Positions 54,624-63,232 of a stretch of 64,000 nucleotides of DNA are shown piece by piece. Each line of letters begins with the position of its first letter. Within the stretch, counting starts at the first letter, position 1. Source of the stretch: Pseudovibrio sp000156235 (lineage in GTDB: Bacteria > Pseudomonadota > Alphaproteobacteria > Rhizobiales > Stappiaceae). The position numbers were made by a program, and so were the translations under genes. The DNA lies in assembly GCF_000156235.1 (NCBI RefSeq), contig NZ_DS996806.1, forward strand, positions 620,001-684,000, written 5' to 3'. The notes under the pieces were generated by a model, which did not search any database, was not told the DNA's origin, and saw nothing but the letters and a program-made list of their open reading frames with translations.

Positions 54624-56039
54624 GTGACCCAATCGGAAAATCCCGGTGCGCTTCATGCTACGCCCCCTCCACCACATGTTCGAGATGCCAGCGGACACCT
54701 TGATACGGACTTTGTAACGCGCGTTGAAGAAGCTCTTGATACGCGTGATGCTGCTGTTGTGCGCGAGCTGGCAGGTAATCTGCACGAAGCAGATATGGGT
54801 GACCTGCTGGAGATGCTGCGCGAGGATGATCGCGTTCTTCTTATTCAGCTGCTGGGTGAAGAGTTTGACTTTGCCGCTTTGACCGAGACCGAAGAGCCTG
54901 TGCGTGCGCAGGTTCTGGATGCATTGCCGGATGGGGATGTTGTTGAGGGGATTGGCGAGCTTGAGTCCGATGATGCGGTTTATCTGCTTGAGGACATGGA
55001 GCAGGAAGAGCAGGAGAAGATCCTTGCTCAGCTGCCCAATGTGGATCAGGTTCAGATTAAGCGTGCGCTTGAATTTCCTGAAGATTCTGCTGGTCGTATT
55101 GTCCAGACTGACTTTATTGCGGTGCCACCCTTCTGGACAGTGGGGCAGGTGATTGACCATCTGCGCAGCTCCAAAGATCTGCCTGACAGCTTCTATGAGC
55201 TTTATGTGGTTGATCCGGGGTTCCGCCTGTTGGGTGCTGTGGCGCTGGACCGGTTGCTGCGCACCAAACGCTCCAAGAAGATCTCCAAGATCATGGAGGA
55301 GACCCGCCATTCTGTTCTGGTGACTGATGATCAGGAAGATGTGGCGCGCTTGTTTGAGCGCTATAACCTCGTTTCTGTTGCTGTGACCGACACCTCCGAG
55401 CGATTGGTTGGTATTGTGACGGTTGATGACATCGTTGACGTCATTCAAGAAGAGGCTGAGGAAGACATGCTGGCGATGGCTGGTGTGGGTGATGAGGAGA
55501 TCTCTGACAGCGTTCTGGAGATTGCCAGATCTCGCATTTCCTGGCTCTCGGTGAATGTGTTCACCGCCATTTTTGCTGCGTTTGTTATCTCTATTTTCTC
55601 GGCCACCATTGAGCAGATGGTGGCGCTGGCTGTGTTGATGCCGATTGTGGCGTCCATGGGAGGGAACTCTGGAACGCAGACCATGGCCGTTACCGTGCGC
55701 GCGATTGCCACTCAGGAGCTGAACAGGCGTAACATCCTCAGGGTTTTACGGCGTGAGCTGTTGGTGGGCATCATCAACGGTGTGGGCCTTGGAGTACTGA
55801 TTGGTGCTATTGCGGGGGGCTGGTTCCTCAACCCAGAACTTGGGGTGGTTATTGGCAGTGCAGTTCTGATTAACTCTATCTGCGCTGGTTTGTTTGGATT
55901 GCTGGTTCCAATGGGCTTAGAGAAAATTGGAGTGGATCCTGCCATTGCTTCTTCAGTTTTTGTGACCACCATAACGGACGTTGTTGGCTTCTTTACATTT
56001 TTGTTCCTGGCTGCATGGTGGTTCGGTCTGCCGTTTTAG
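54624..56039 (+). CDS. mgtE: Magnesium transporter MgtE
   Basis: A Mg2+ channel of 471 residues, GTG start with GGAGG upstream. An N-terminal superhelical Mg2+-sensing domain (about 30-165) is followed by two CBS domains (about 165-285, LVGIVTVDDIVDVI in the second), a connecting helix and five membrane helices (about 310-471) with the pore-region signatures MPIVASMGGNSGTQTMAVTV. Full length. The long leader may carry regulation, but no known Mg2+ riboswitch is seen. Confidence 0.95.
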   Translation: MTQSENPGALHATPPPPHVRDASGHLDTDFVTRVEEALDTRDAAVVRELAGNLHEADMGDLLEMLREDDRVLLIQLLGEEFDFAALTETEEPVRAQVLDALPDGDVVEGIGELESDDAVYLLEDMEQEEQEKILAQLPNVDQVQIKRALEFPEDSAGRIVQTDFIAVPPFWTVGQVIDHLRSSKDLPDSFYELYVVDPGFRLLGAVALDRLLRTKRSKKISKIMEETRHSVLVTDDQEDVARLFERYNLVSVAVTDTSERLVGIVTVDDIVDVIQEEAEEDMLAMAGVGDEEISDSVLEIARSRISWLSVNVFTAIFAAFVISIFSATIEQMVALAVLMPIVASMGGNSGTQTMAVTVRAIATQELNRRNILRVLRRELLVGIINGVGLGVLIGAIAGGWFLNPELGVVIGSAVLINSICAGLFGLLVPMGLEKIGVDPAIASSVFVTTITDVVGFFTFLFLAAWWFGLPF

Positions 56040-56056
56040 CCAATCAGGAGGTTAGA

Positions 56057-56482
56057 ATGGATGCACCGGGTATCAATGGAATTGTCGAAACTGCTGTTTA
56101 TGTTGATAATTTTGCCGAGTCGCATCAGTTCTACGGCGACCTTTTAGGGCTGAACCGTGTCGTTGAGGGGGAGCGTATGCATGGCTATGACGCGGGCCCC
56201 AACCAGATGCTTCTGGTTTTCCGGCGCGATGTGTGTGGTGATGATGTAGACAGCCCTTTCGGTATGGTTCCCGGACACAGCACGAGTGGGCCTTCGCATT
56301 TCGCCTTCGCCATTTCCCGCAGTTCTTTGATTGAGTGGCGGGAATATTTGGAAGACAAAAAGATCCCGATCAGCAGTGAGGTTCGTTGGCCGCAAGGCGG
56401 GGTGAGCCTGTTCTTCCATGACCCCTTTGGCAATGTGGTGGAGCTGGCCACGCCGGGTCTTTGGCCGAACTATCAGGATTAG
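56057..56482 (+). CDS. Glyoxalase/VOC-superfamily protein
   Basis: A 141-residue protein of two beta-alpha-beta-beta-beta modules: IVETAVYVDNFAESHQFYGDLLGL and HFAFAISRSSLIEWREYLEDKKI. The fold pattern and ending DPFGNVVELATPGLW are typical. Candidate metal ligands are Glu of IVETAVY, His of GPSHFAFAI and Glu of VVELATPG. The activity (glyoxalase, resistance protein or dioxygenase) cannot be told. AGGAGG precedes the ATG, 17 bases after mgtE. Confidence 0.88.
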   Translation: MDAPGINGIVETAVYVDNFAESHQFYGDLLGLNRVVEGERMHGYDAGPNQMLLVFRRDVCGDDVDSPFGMVPGHSTSGPSHFAFAISRSSLIEWREYLEDKKIPISSEVRWPQGGVSLFFHDPFGNVVELATPGLWPNYQD

Positions 56483-56614
56483 AGCTAGCTTCTCCTGTTG
56501 GCCTGAATTGCCATGATTTGCTGATCCTTAGAGTAGCCTTGTGAGGAGGATCTTTCCTTTTTGCCTGTACACTCTTCAGGCGGCAGCTGTGCGGCTGGCC
56601 GGGAGGAGGATGTC

Positions 56615-57340
56615 ATGGTTCAGCACTGCAAGGTCATCATTAGAAACCGAAGCGAAACAGCCCGTCGTTTCTATCTGTTCCAACTGCAGCCGGCCTACGT
56701 AGTAGTGGGTGGGGAAGCGCCTGAGGTTCACTCCTGCTGTGTCTGTGCTGGTGAGGTTGAGCCTTTCAGTATGTCCGGTGCTGAGCTGGTGTTTGCATTC
56801 AATGAAGTGGTGTTGGCTGGCGCTGTTCATGAGAAGAGCGCTTCTGGTGGTACTCGCCGTTTCGCTTCGCCTACCGGGAATGATGAGAGTGATGCACTGG
56901 CGTTTGCCATGCAGCGGGTGGTGGGAACGCAAAGTTCTGAAGATGCTGTTTCCATCAATAGCACGCGTTTGAGCGTGGCGCCGCTGGGCCTATCTCCCTC
57001 AACCAATGAAACCGGTGTGACCCTGCGCAGTTTCAGGATGCATACGCCTGCGGTTCCAGATGAGGAGCTCGCCGATGTTTACTGCGGCAATGCCATTCAG
57101 CATCAGGATGGGCAGGTGGTGCTTTCCAGTTTCGTCAGGCCTCCCTCCGGCAGTCAGGTGGACTGTGCGCCGCTGTTTGCCTTCTGGCTTGATACGGGCC
57201 CCTATCAGGTGGGGGAGGTAGTGCCCTATGATCGCTCCGGGTCTGGTCCGGCCCCCGTTCTTATCGAGTTTGCCTTTGATGGGCCTCAGGTGGTGATCGC
57301 AGACTACAATGAGGACGGGACATTCTCTCCGGGGGATTAA
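56615..57340 (+). CDS. Protein of unknown function with a C-terminal dockerin-like calcium loop
   Basis: A 241-residue protein I do not recognise. The start at 56615 lies behind GGGAGGAGG; upstream frame extension has no support. It is rich in beta-strand-like segments (RRFYLFQLQPAYVVVGG; HQDGQVVLSSFVRPP), has four cysteines in or near VHSCCVCAGE, and no signal peptide or membrane helix. The last 12 residues, DYNEDGTFSPGD, fit the DxNxDGxxxxxD calcium loop. It could be a surface or cytoplasmic filament protein, but nothing nearby indicates a role. Confidence 0.7.
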   Translation: MVQHCKVIIRNRSETARRFYLFQLQPAYVVVGGEAPEVHSCCVCAGEVEPFSMSGAELVFAFNEVVLAGAVHEKSASGGTRRFASPTGNDESDALAFAMQRVVGTQSSEDAVSINSTRLSVAPLGLSPSTNETGVTLRSFRMHTPAVPDEELADVYCGNAIQHQDGQVVLSSFVRPPSGSQVDCAPLFAFWLDTGPYQVGEVVPYDRSGSGPAPVLIEFAFDGPQVVIADYNEDGTFSPGD

Positions 57341-57415
57341 CTTTGCCCCGTTGTTTCAATAGGATGAGCCGGAGTTTGAGGTTGAGAGCTGATTTGAGGA
57401 AGGGAGCTTTTACAG

Positions 57416-57841
57416 ATGACACAGCGTGGCGGAACGGATTTGCAGGAACTGCTGGCGTCCATGGAGGCTTCTCTTTCCGAAGAAAGCTTTGTGTTTTGCA
57501 CCTTTCCCAATGGCAGCATTGAGGCTTTGGCAGAACATTCCCCGCTTGGGCTGTTCTGGGAGCAAGAAGGTCTGACAGCGATCCTTTCCATTGAGAATGC
57601 AGGTAAAGCTGGCGTTGAAACCGAACCTTGCTTCCGCCGTATCTCCTTAGCTGTTCACAGTTCCCTAGAAGCCGTCGGCCTCACCGCCGCCCTCTCCAAA
57701 GCCCTCGCCGAAGCCGACATCTCCGCCAACGTCGTCGCCGCCTTTTACCACGACCACATCTTTGTGCCGGAAGAAAAGGCGGAAGATGCGATGGCTGCGC
57801 TGGAAGAGCTGAGTCTTTCTGCGAAAACTGCGTTAGGTTAG
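57416..57841 (+). CDS. ACT-domain protein of unknown function
   Basis: A 141-residue protein resembling the small uncharacterised two-ACT-domain family: TDLQELLASMEASLSEESFVFCTFP at the start and the repeat LEAVGLTAALSKALAEADIS...HDHIFVPEEKAEDAMAALEEL at the end, a pattern of amino-acid-sensing modules. The gene has a sharp local change in codon use over about 57660-57750 (almost all GCC, CTC, GTC and ATC) unlike the rest of the gene. GGAAGGGAG precedes the ATG. Confidence 0.8.
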   Translation: MTQRGGTDLQELLASMEASLSEESFVFCTFPNGSIEALAEHSPLGLFWEQEGLTAILSIENAGKAGVETEPCFRRISLAVHSSLEAVGLTAALSKALAEADISANVVAAFYHDHIFVPEEKAEDAMAALEELSLSAKTALG

Positions 57842-57846
57842 AGCGG

Positions 57847-59793
57847 CTACGTTTGCTTTAAAACAAGCTGGACTTGGAAAATCCGCCAGACCATATCGCA
57901 GTGTTTTTTATTGCCGGACAGGACGTCTTGCCATAGAGCAGAAGTGGTTACTGGGTCAAACACGTCAGAGGTTTTCAAGGCCTCTGGGGACAGCAGGTCA
58001 TCGACGAGTGGTCGCAAAGTTGTTGTCAGCCATTTGTGCAGAGGGATACCAAACCCTTTTTTCGGGCGTTCCCAAAGTTTGCGCGGGATGTACTTTCCCA
58101 GCACCTCTTTCAGGATCGCTTTTGATTGACCATTTGCGACTTTGTGCTCGTCGTTCAGCGAGAATGCAAACCTGACAATGCTATGGTCCAGCATTGGCAC
58201 TCTGCTTTCTAAGCTATGGGCCATGCTTGCGCGGTCTACCTTTGTCAGAATGTTTTCGCCCAGATAATACAAGGTGTCCACCATGGTTATCTTGTCCAGG
58301 TCACTCCAGTCGTGGCGGGAACCGATGCGCTTGATGATTTGTGTTGGAGGCAACTGAGCGCCAGGAATGAGAGCTGACAAATCCCAGGCTGTATTGAAGC
58401 TCTTGTAATAAAGGGCGGCAACTTCATTCTCACTTAAGCGCGAGCACTTGCTATTCAGGGCCATCTCTTTAAGCTCGATTGGCATTCCTTTGTGCTGCCT
58501 GCTGCCCAGTGCTTTTTGAGCAAGCAGTGAGGGCTTCTTTATGGTGCTGACGATCAAACGTTTTTGATACCTGCTGAAAGCCTGCTGCAAAGTTGCTGGT
58601 CTTGTTTGCAAAAAGTTCTCATATCGTCCATAGCCCGCAAAAAGCTCGTCGCCTCCATCTCCTGAAAGTGACACCGTTACTTTCTGTTTGGATATGTTTG
58701 AAATCAGATAGGTTGGTATTTGTGAGGGGTCTGCAAAAGGCTCGCTGTATACATCGGGCATGTTCGCAACCAAGTCCAAAGCCTGCTTACCATCAATATA
58801 TTGCTCATTGTGGGAGGTGCCTAAGTACTCTGCTACCTGTTTTGCAAATGGAGCTTCATTCTCCTCTGAGGTTTCAAACCCCAGAGTGAATGTCTCAATG
58901 GGCTGCGTACTTTGTGCCTGCATGAGGGCGACGACCAGTGAGGAGTCGATACCTCCTGATAAAAAGGCTCCAAGAGGCACATCGGATGCCATTTGTCGAT
59001 TGACTGCACGTGACAAAAGTCTTTCCAGTTCATCCCGTGCTTCGATTAAATCGCCCTGAAAGCGGTTGTTGCGTGCCACAATGGCTTCGTCGATGCTGTC
59101 CCAATAGGCTTCTTTGCGTAGCGCAAAGTGATCGCCAGCAGGTTCAACATGAAGAATTTGGCCTGCCTCCAGCTTTTGGACTTCCTTGTAAAGGGACAAG
59201 GGGGCTGGAATATAACCACCACGAACACATTCGGCGATTGCATCTTTGTCGACCGATAGTGACAGGGTTGGCCACACCTTCAATGCATTCAGCTCGGAGG
59301 AGAAGTAAAACCTGTTGTTTTGCAATGCATAATAAAGTGGTTTCTCGCCCATGCGATCTCGGGCAAGGCTCAGGACCTTCTCCTTTCGATCCCAGAGGGC
59401 GAATGAGAACATGCCATGACACATTTGGAGTGTATTTTTGATCCCGTAGTGATCTAACGCGCACAAAAAGACCTCGGTGTCGGAGTGACCAGTCCAGTTG
59501 CTTACGAGGCCTGCTTCTTCAAGTTTCGCCTTGATATCTGGGAAGTTGTAGATCTCACCATTATAGACGAGCACAAAGCGACCACTGGGTGAGTGCATAG
59601 GTTGCGTGCCTGCATCTGTGCGGTCGAAAATGCTTAGGCGGCAGTGGCCAAGAACAGTTCCGGCTTCTAGGTCGCTCCAAACCTTTTGCGTGTCTGGTCC
59701 TCTATGGAGAATTTTGCCTAATGATTTGTCGGTGAGTTGAATGGCTTCACTTTGCAAGCCACCCAAGCCGAGAGTTCCAGATATCCCGCACAT
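57847..59793 (-). CDS. asnB: Asparagine synthase (glutamine-hydrolysing)
   Basis: Makes asparagine from aspartate, glutamine and ATP; 648 residues. Cys2 of MCGISG is the glutaminase nucleophile; the class II amidotransferase domain covers about 2-215 (HRGPDTQKVW, YNGEIYNF). The synthetase domain has the PP-loop LSGGIDSSLV at about 270 and VSLSGDGGDELFAGYGRYE. It is longer than E. coli AsnB (554), the size of members often found in polysaccharide loci, so an amidotransferase for another substrate is possible; no such neighbours are seen. The 164 bases upstream hold no gene. Confidence 0.88.
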   Translation of the reverse strand: MCGISGTLGLGGLQSEAIQLTDKSLGKILHRGPDTQKVWSDLEAGTVLGHCRLSIFDRTDAGTQPMHSPSGRFVLVYNGEIYNFPDIKAKLEEAGLVSNWTGHSDTEVFLCALDHYGIKNTLQMCHGMFSFALWDRKEKVLSLARDRMGEKPLYYALQNNRFYFSSELNALKVWPTLSLSVDKDAIAECVRGGYIPAPLSLYKEVQKLEAGQILHVEPAGDHFALRKEAYWDSIDEAIVARNNRFQGDLIEARDELERLLSRAVNRQMASDVPLGAFLSGGIDSSLVVALMQAQSTQPIETFTLGFETSEENEAPFAKQVAEYLGTSHNEQYIDGKQALDLVANMPDVYSEPFADPSQIPTYLISNISKQKVTVSLSGDGGDELFAGYGRYENFLQTRPATLQQAFSRYQKRLIVSTIKKPSLLAQKALGSRQHKGMPIELKEMALNSKCSRLSENEVAALYYKSFNTAWDLSALIPGAQLPPTQIIKRIGSRHDWSDLDKITMVDTLYYLGENILTKVDRASMAHSLESRVPMLDHSIVRFAFSLNDEHKVANGQSKAILKEVLGKYIPRKLWERPKKGFGIPLHKWLTTTLRPLVDDLLSPEALKTSDVFDPVTTSALWQDVLSGNKKHCDMVWRIFQVQLVLKQT

Positions 59794-59957
59794 GTTTCCA
59801 AGCTCGCATTGAGTGTTTTATCAGAGCGATGAAGGCAGAGGAGACTAGTAAGCCACGACCTTCTGAGCTGGAATTCTAAGCCTCTGCGACTTGGTGTCTA
59901 TCTTTCACAAGTCAGGGTATTTCTCACAATGCAGCTAAGCCGCTCTGCGAAGATGGC

Positions 59958-62054
59958 TTAGGCCAGGATGCCGAGTTGGGAGGCTGGGGCTCTTGGGGGT
60001 GGGGCTATGGTTTGTTGGCCGTTCAGGAGGCACTCGAAGGTTTCGGGTGCGACGGCTGGGGAGTACAGGTAGCCCTGAAATTCGTGGCACTGCAGTTTCT
60101 GGATCTGGCGGAGCTGTTCTTTGGTCTCGATGCCTTCTGCCACCAGAGTGAGGTTCAACAGGCGGCCCATCTGGACGATCATCTGAACAATTGGCCAGCG
60201 TTTGGTGTCGGCGATGAAGGATCGATCGATCTTCAAAGCGGTCACCGGATAGCGTTGGAGGTAGCCCAGGTTTGAATAGCCTGTGCCGAAGTCATCGATT
60301 TCCAGAGTAAAGCCCAGATCGCGCAGGGCGTTGAGTTCTTTCAGCGTTTCATTGGCGTCGCTGAGCAGAGCGCTTTCAGTGATTTCCAGCCGGATTGATC
60401 TGGCCGAGGCGCCGGTCTCAATGAGGATGCGGTGCAGGCGCTGGGATATGCGACCGCGACGGAACTGGGCCGGAGACAGGTTGATGGAGATCGCGATGTC
60501 ATGGCCTGCCTGTGCCCATTGCTTTTGTTGCAGCATGGCTTCGCGGGCAACCCAATCGCCGATCTCATCGATCATGCCAGCTTCCTCTGCAATCTCGATG
60601 AAGCTTGCTGCCGAGACAAGGCCGCGGGTTGGGTGGTGCCAGCGCAGCAGGCCTTCTGCACCTACAATGCGGTTGGTGGCGACGCAGACGCGTGGCTGGT
60701 AGTGAACAGCGAGCTCTTTGTTGCGCAGAGCCTGACGCAGGGCGGTTTCCAGACTGACGCGTTCTTCCGCTTCCCGGGACATGGAGATGTCGAAGAAGCA
60801 GATGCGGTCGCGGCCCAAATCCTTGGCTTTATACATGGCCAAGTCGGCCTTGCGCATGAGGGTGTCCAGATCAACGCCGTGTTCCGGGTAGGTACACACG
60901 CCAATGGATGGGGTGACCTGCAGCATGTGTCCGCGCACTTTACAAGGCTTGGACAGGGCTGTTCTGATTTCGCGGCTGATATCGTCCAGCAGGTCGTAAT
61001 CTGCAAAGTTGGCGATGAGCACAACGAACTCATCGCCGCCGAGGCGGGCGACAAAGCCGATGCCTTCGACGACTTCCTTCAGGCGTTTGGCAATGACGAC
61101 GAGCAGGTCGTCGCCCACCAGATGGCCGAGGGTGTCGTTGATTGTTTTAAAGCGGTCGAGATCAATGAAGATGAGCGCGCCGGGGTTGCCGGTGATGCGG
61201 GTTTCATCCAGATAACGCTCGGCTTCAATCTCAAGAAATGTTCTGTTGGCAAGGCCGGTCAGCGTGTCGTGGTGGGCCAGATAGCGGACTTCGTGTTCTG
61301 CTTTCAGGCGTTTGGTGACATCTGAGGCGCTGAGCAGGATTGCTCTGGAGCCAGAAAACGGATCGTATCCGCTGCGAGCGTTTAGGTCGAACCAGCGTTC
61401 TCCTTGAGAGGAGTGCATGAGAGCGACGAGGTTTGCCTTGCCTGTTTTGCGCAGTTCATCCAGCAGCGCGTCAAAATCGCGGCGGTTGCACATGCGGTTG
61501 ATCAGGTCTTCGCAGCCGTCAGGCCGGTTGAGGCGGCTTGCCGGGTTTTCAAAGATCAGTTTGCCGTTCTCATCGAACATGCTGATCATGGAGGTGGTGT
61601 AGAGCAGCACCTGTGCGCTGCGCACCTGTTCCGGCTCGTTGCCGACCTCAGAGATAACCTGAACCAGCAGACCCGGATTGCCTGAGACGAGTGGCTGAGG
61701 AGATATGGAGCAGTAGACGGAGACCGGCTGAGCATTAGGGATGACGGTGATGCATTCGGTGATGCGGCCTTCTTCCCGTACACGGGTCAGGTAGGACTGC
61801 AGCTGCCGCTCATAAGAGGGATCATCAAAGGGGGCAGGCAGTTCAATTCTGAAGGCACCGGTCTGGTCGATACAGTTCTTGAGGGACAGACCGAGGAATG
61901 TTAGACCTGCGTCGTTGGCCCAGACGAGTTTGGTCTGGGAGACGTCGACAATATACATAGGGACGTCGACACGGGCGAAGGCGCGTTGGTCTTCTGTTGG
62001 GACAGGCGAGTGATATAGGACGTTGGCATCCAGCGTTTCAATAAAACCAGTCAA
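59958..62054 (-). CDS. PAS-GGDEF-EAL cyclic-di-GMP protein
   Basis: A 698-residue soluble protein. One or two PAS-like modules fill about 20-255 (VPMYIVDVSQTKLVWANDAG; LLYTTSMISMFDENGKLIF). The GGDEF domain starts LAHHDTLTGLANRTFLE and has an intact RLGGDEF at about 336. The EAL domain has EGLLRW for EAL, then SINLSPAQF, LEITESALL, IDDFGTGYSNL and KIDRSFI, so phosphodiesterase residues are largely kept. Both activities may be present; the net effect on c-di-GMP cannot be told. No membrane helix is seen. A Pro/Ala-rich tail follows the EAL domain. Confidence 0.93.
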   Translation of the reverse strand: MTGFIETLDANVLYHSPVPTEDQRAFARVDVPMYIVDVSQTKLVWANDAGLTFLGLSLKNCIDQTGAFRIELPAPFDDPSYERQLQSYLTRVREEGRITECITVIPNAQPVSVYCSISPQPLVSGNPGLLVQVISEVGNEPEQVRSAQVLLYTTSMISMFDENGKLIFENPASRLNRPDGCEDLINRMCNRRDFDALLDELRKTGKANLVALMHSSQGERWFDLNARSGYDPFSGSRAILLSASDVTKRLKAEHEVRYLAHHDTLTGLANRTFLEIEAERYLDETRITGNPGALIFIDLDRFKTINDTLGHLVGDDLLVVIAKRLKEVVEGIGFVARLGGDEFVVLIANFADYDLLDDISREIRTALSKPCKVRGHMLQVTPSIGVCTYPEHGVDLDTLMRKADLAMYKAKDLGRDRICFFDISMSREAEERVSLETALRQALRNKELAVHYQPRVCVATNRIVGAEGLLRWHHPTRGLVSAASFIEIAEEAGMIDEIGDWVAREAMLQQKQWAQAGHDIAISINLSPAQFRRGRISQRLHRILIETGASARSIRLEITESALLSDANETLKELNALRDLGFTLEIDDFGTGYSNLGYLQRYPVTALKIDRSFIADTKRWPIVQMIVQMGRLLNLTLVAEGIETKEQLRQIQKLQCHEFQGYLYSPAVAPETFECLLNGQQTIAPPPRAPASQLGILA

Positions 62055-62421
62055 ACCTGAAAATCCCTTTGTGCTGTGTCCTAGGACTAGACACCATCCC
62101 CTGCATGTCTATATCAGCTATAGGTAGATCGTTATTTTTACCGATTATGTGAGTTGCAAGGTTATTAAAACGTTATTCCTTTGCCTTTAAGTTGGAACAA
62201 ACGAACTGAAAATGTGCAAAATGCATTGATTTAGAGGTGGAGAAACGGCGGTCTAGCGAAGGACCTACCAAAAGTGAGGGGAGAACACCCTCTTTTTCCT
62301 AGGGAATTTCTGTTAGGCTATGACTTTGCGTGTTTGCGGTCTGCCGCAGTATCTTTTAGTTATGTTTGATCAGAGTCTGCCGCGTGGGGCGGTAGCGAAT
62401 AAAAGGGAGCATGTCATTCGC
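62055..62421. other. Divergent gap between the GGDEF/EAL gene and the ClpP-like gene
   Basis: No gene is supported. It must hold promoters for both directions. A terminator-like hairpin GAGGG/CCCTC (62276-62292) followed by TTTTT lies in the + strand leader of the ClpP-like gene. Confidence 0.45.
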
Positions 62422-63034
62422 ATGACGGACTATTGTGCTTCGACGTCAATTCGCCTTGAAGGTGATGAGGACGCGCCAAAGAATCCTGAAAAGTCCATCC
62501 CGGTGGACAAGCATCTTTTTGATGCGCGGACAGTGCTGATTACAGGACCTGTGACACAAGAGATGGCTCAGGATGTCTGTTCCCGTCTGCTTGCACTTTC
62601 CCAGGTCAGCAATGACCCGATTACCGTTATTGTTCTCTCCGGGTGGCCACGTAGAATCCGGTGACATGATCCACGACATGATCAAGTTCATCCAGCCGGA
62701 AGTTCGTATCCTCGGCATGGGCTGGGTGGCGAGCGCTGGCGCTCTGATTTACGTGTCTGTGCCGAAAGAGCGTCGTTTCTGCACCCAGAACACCCGCTTC
62801 CTGCTTCACCAACCATCCGGTGGTGCTGGCGGTATGGCAACTGATATCGAAATTCAGGCCAAAGAAATCCTCAAGATGCGTGATCGTCTGAACCAGATCT
62901 TCGCAGACGCAACCGGCCAGCCGCTGGAGCGCATCGAGAAAGACACCGACCGCGATTACTGGATGAGCCCGGATGAGGGCATCGAGTACGGTCTTGTTGG
63001 CAAAGTGATCAACAACGTCTCCGAGCTTAGCTAA
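62422..63034 (+). pseudogene. clpP: ClpP-like protease subunit, split by a frameshift
   Basis: The first frame (62422 on) reads MTDYCASTSIRLEG to NDPITVIV; after base 62634 the protein continues in the next frame as SPGGHVESGD, through VASAGA (catalytic Ser), LLHQP (catalytic His) and DTDRDYWMS (catalytic Asp), to NNVSELS. In ClpP-like proteins the join reads VNSPGG, so two bases are probably missing before C62635 (GTT-AAC-TCT). Joined length would be about 204 residues. All catalytic residues lie after the break. Either a recent mutation, a sequencing error or, less likely, a programmed shift. AAAAGGGAG is the ribosome site. An upstream in-frame extension to 62320 is not supported. Confidence 0.85.
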
Positions 63035-63058
63035 CAGCTGGCTCATAATATGTTTGAA

Positions 63059-63088
63059 GAAGGCGCTCTTTTAGGGCGCCTTTTTTTT
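63059..63088 (+). terminator. Intrinsic terminator after the ClpP-like gene
   Basis: AAGGCGC pairs with GCGCCTT around a TCTTTTAGG loop, followed by T6-T8. Confidence 0.9.
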
Positions 63089-63232
63089 GTTGGTCAGGTG
63101 CCGTTTACGTCACTGTGGCTCAAATAATACAGGGTAAATACATATGGGGTGACGCACGGGTTTCCTTTTGTTTTGGACCATTCCCTTAGGTAGTACGGTT
63201 TTATCGATAAAACCAACGGGGGTGGTTTAACA

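Noticed and set aside
60432..61325. Plus-strand open frame of 297 codons inside the GGDEF/EAL gene
   Set aside because: It is the complement of the clearly recognisable GGDEF and EAL domains.
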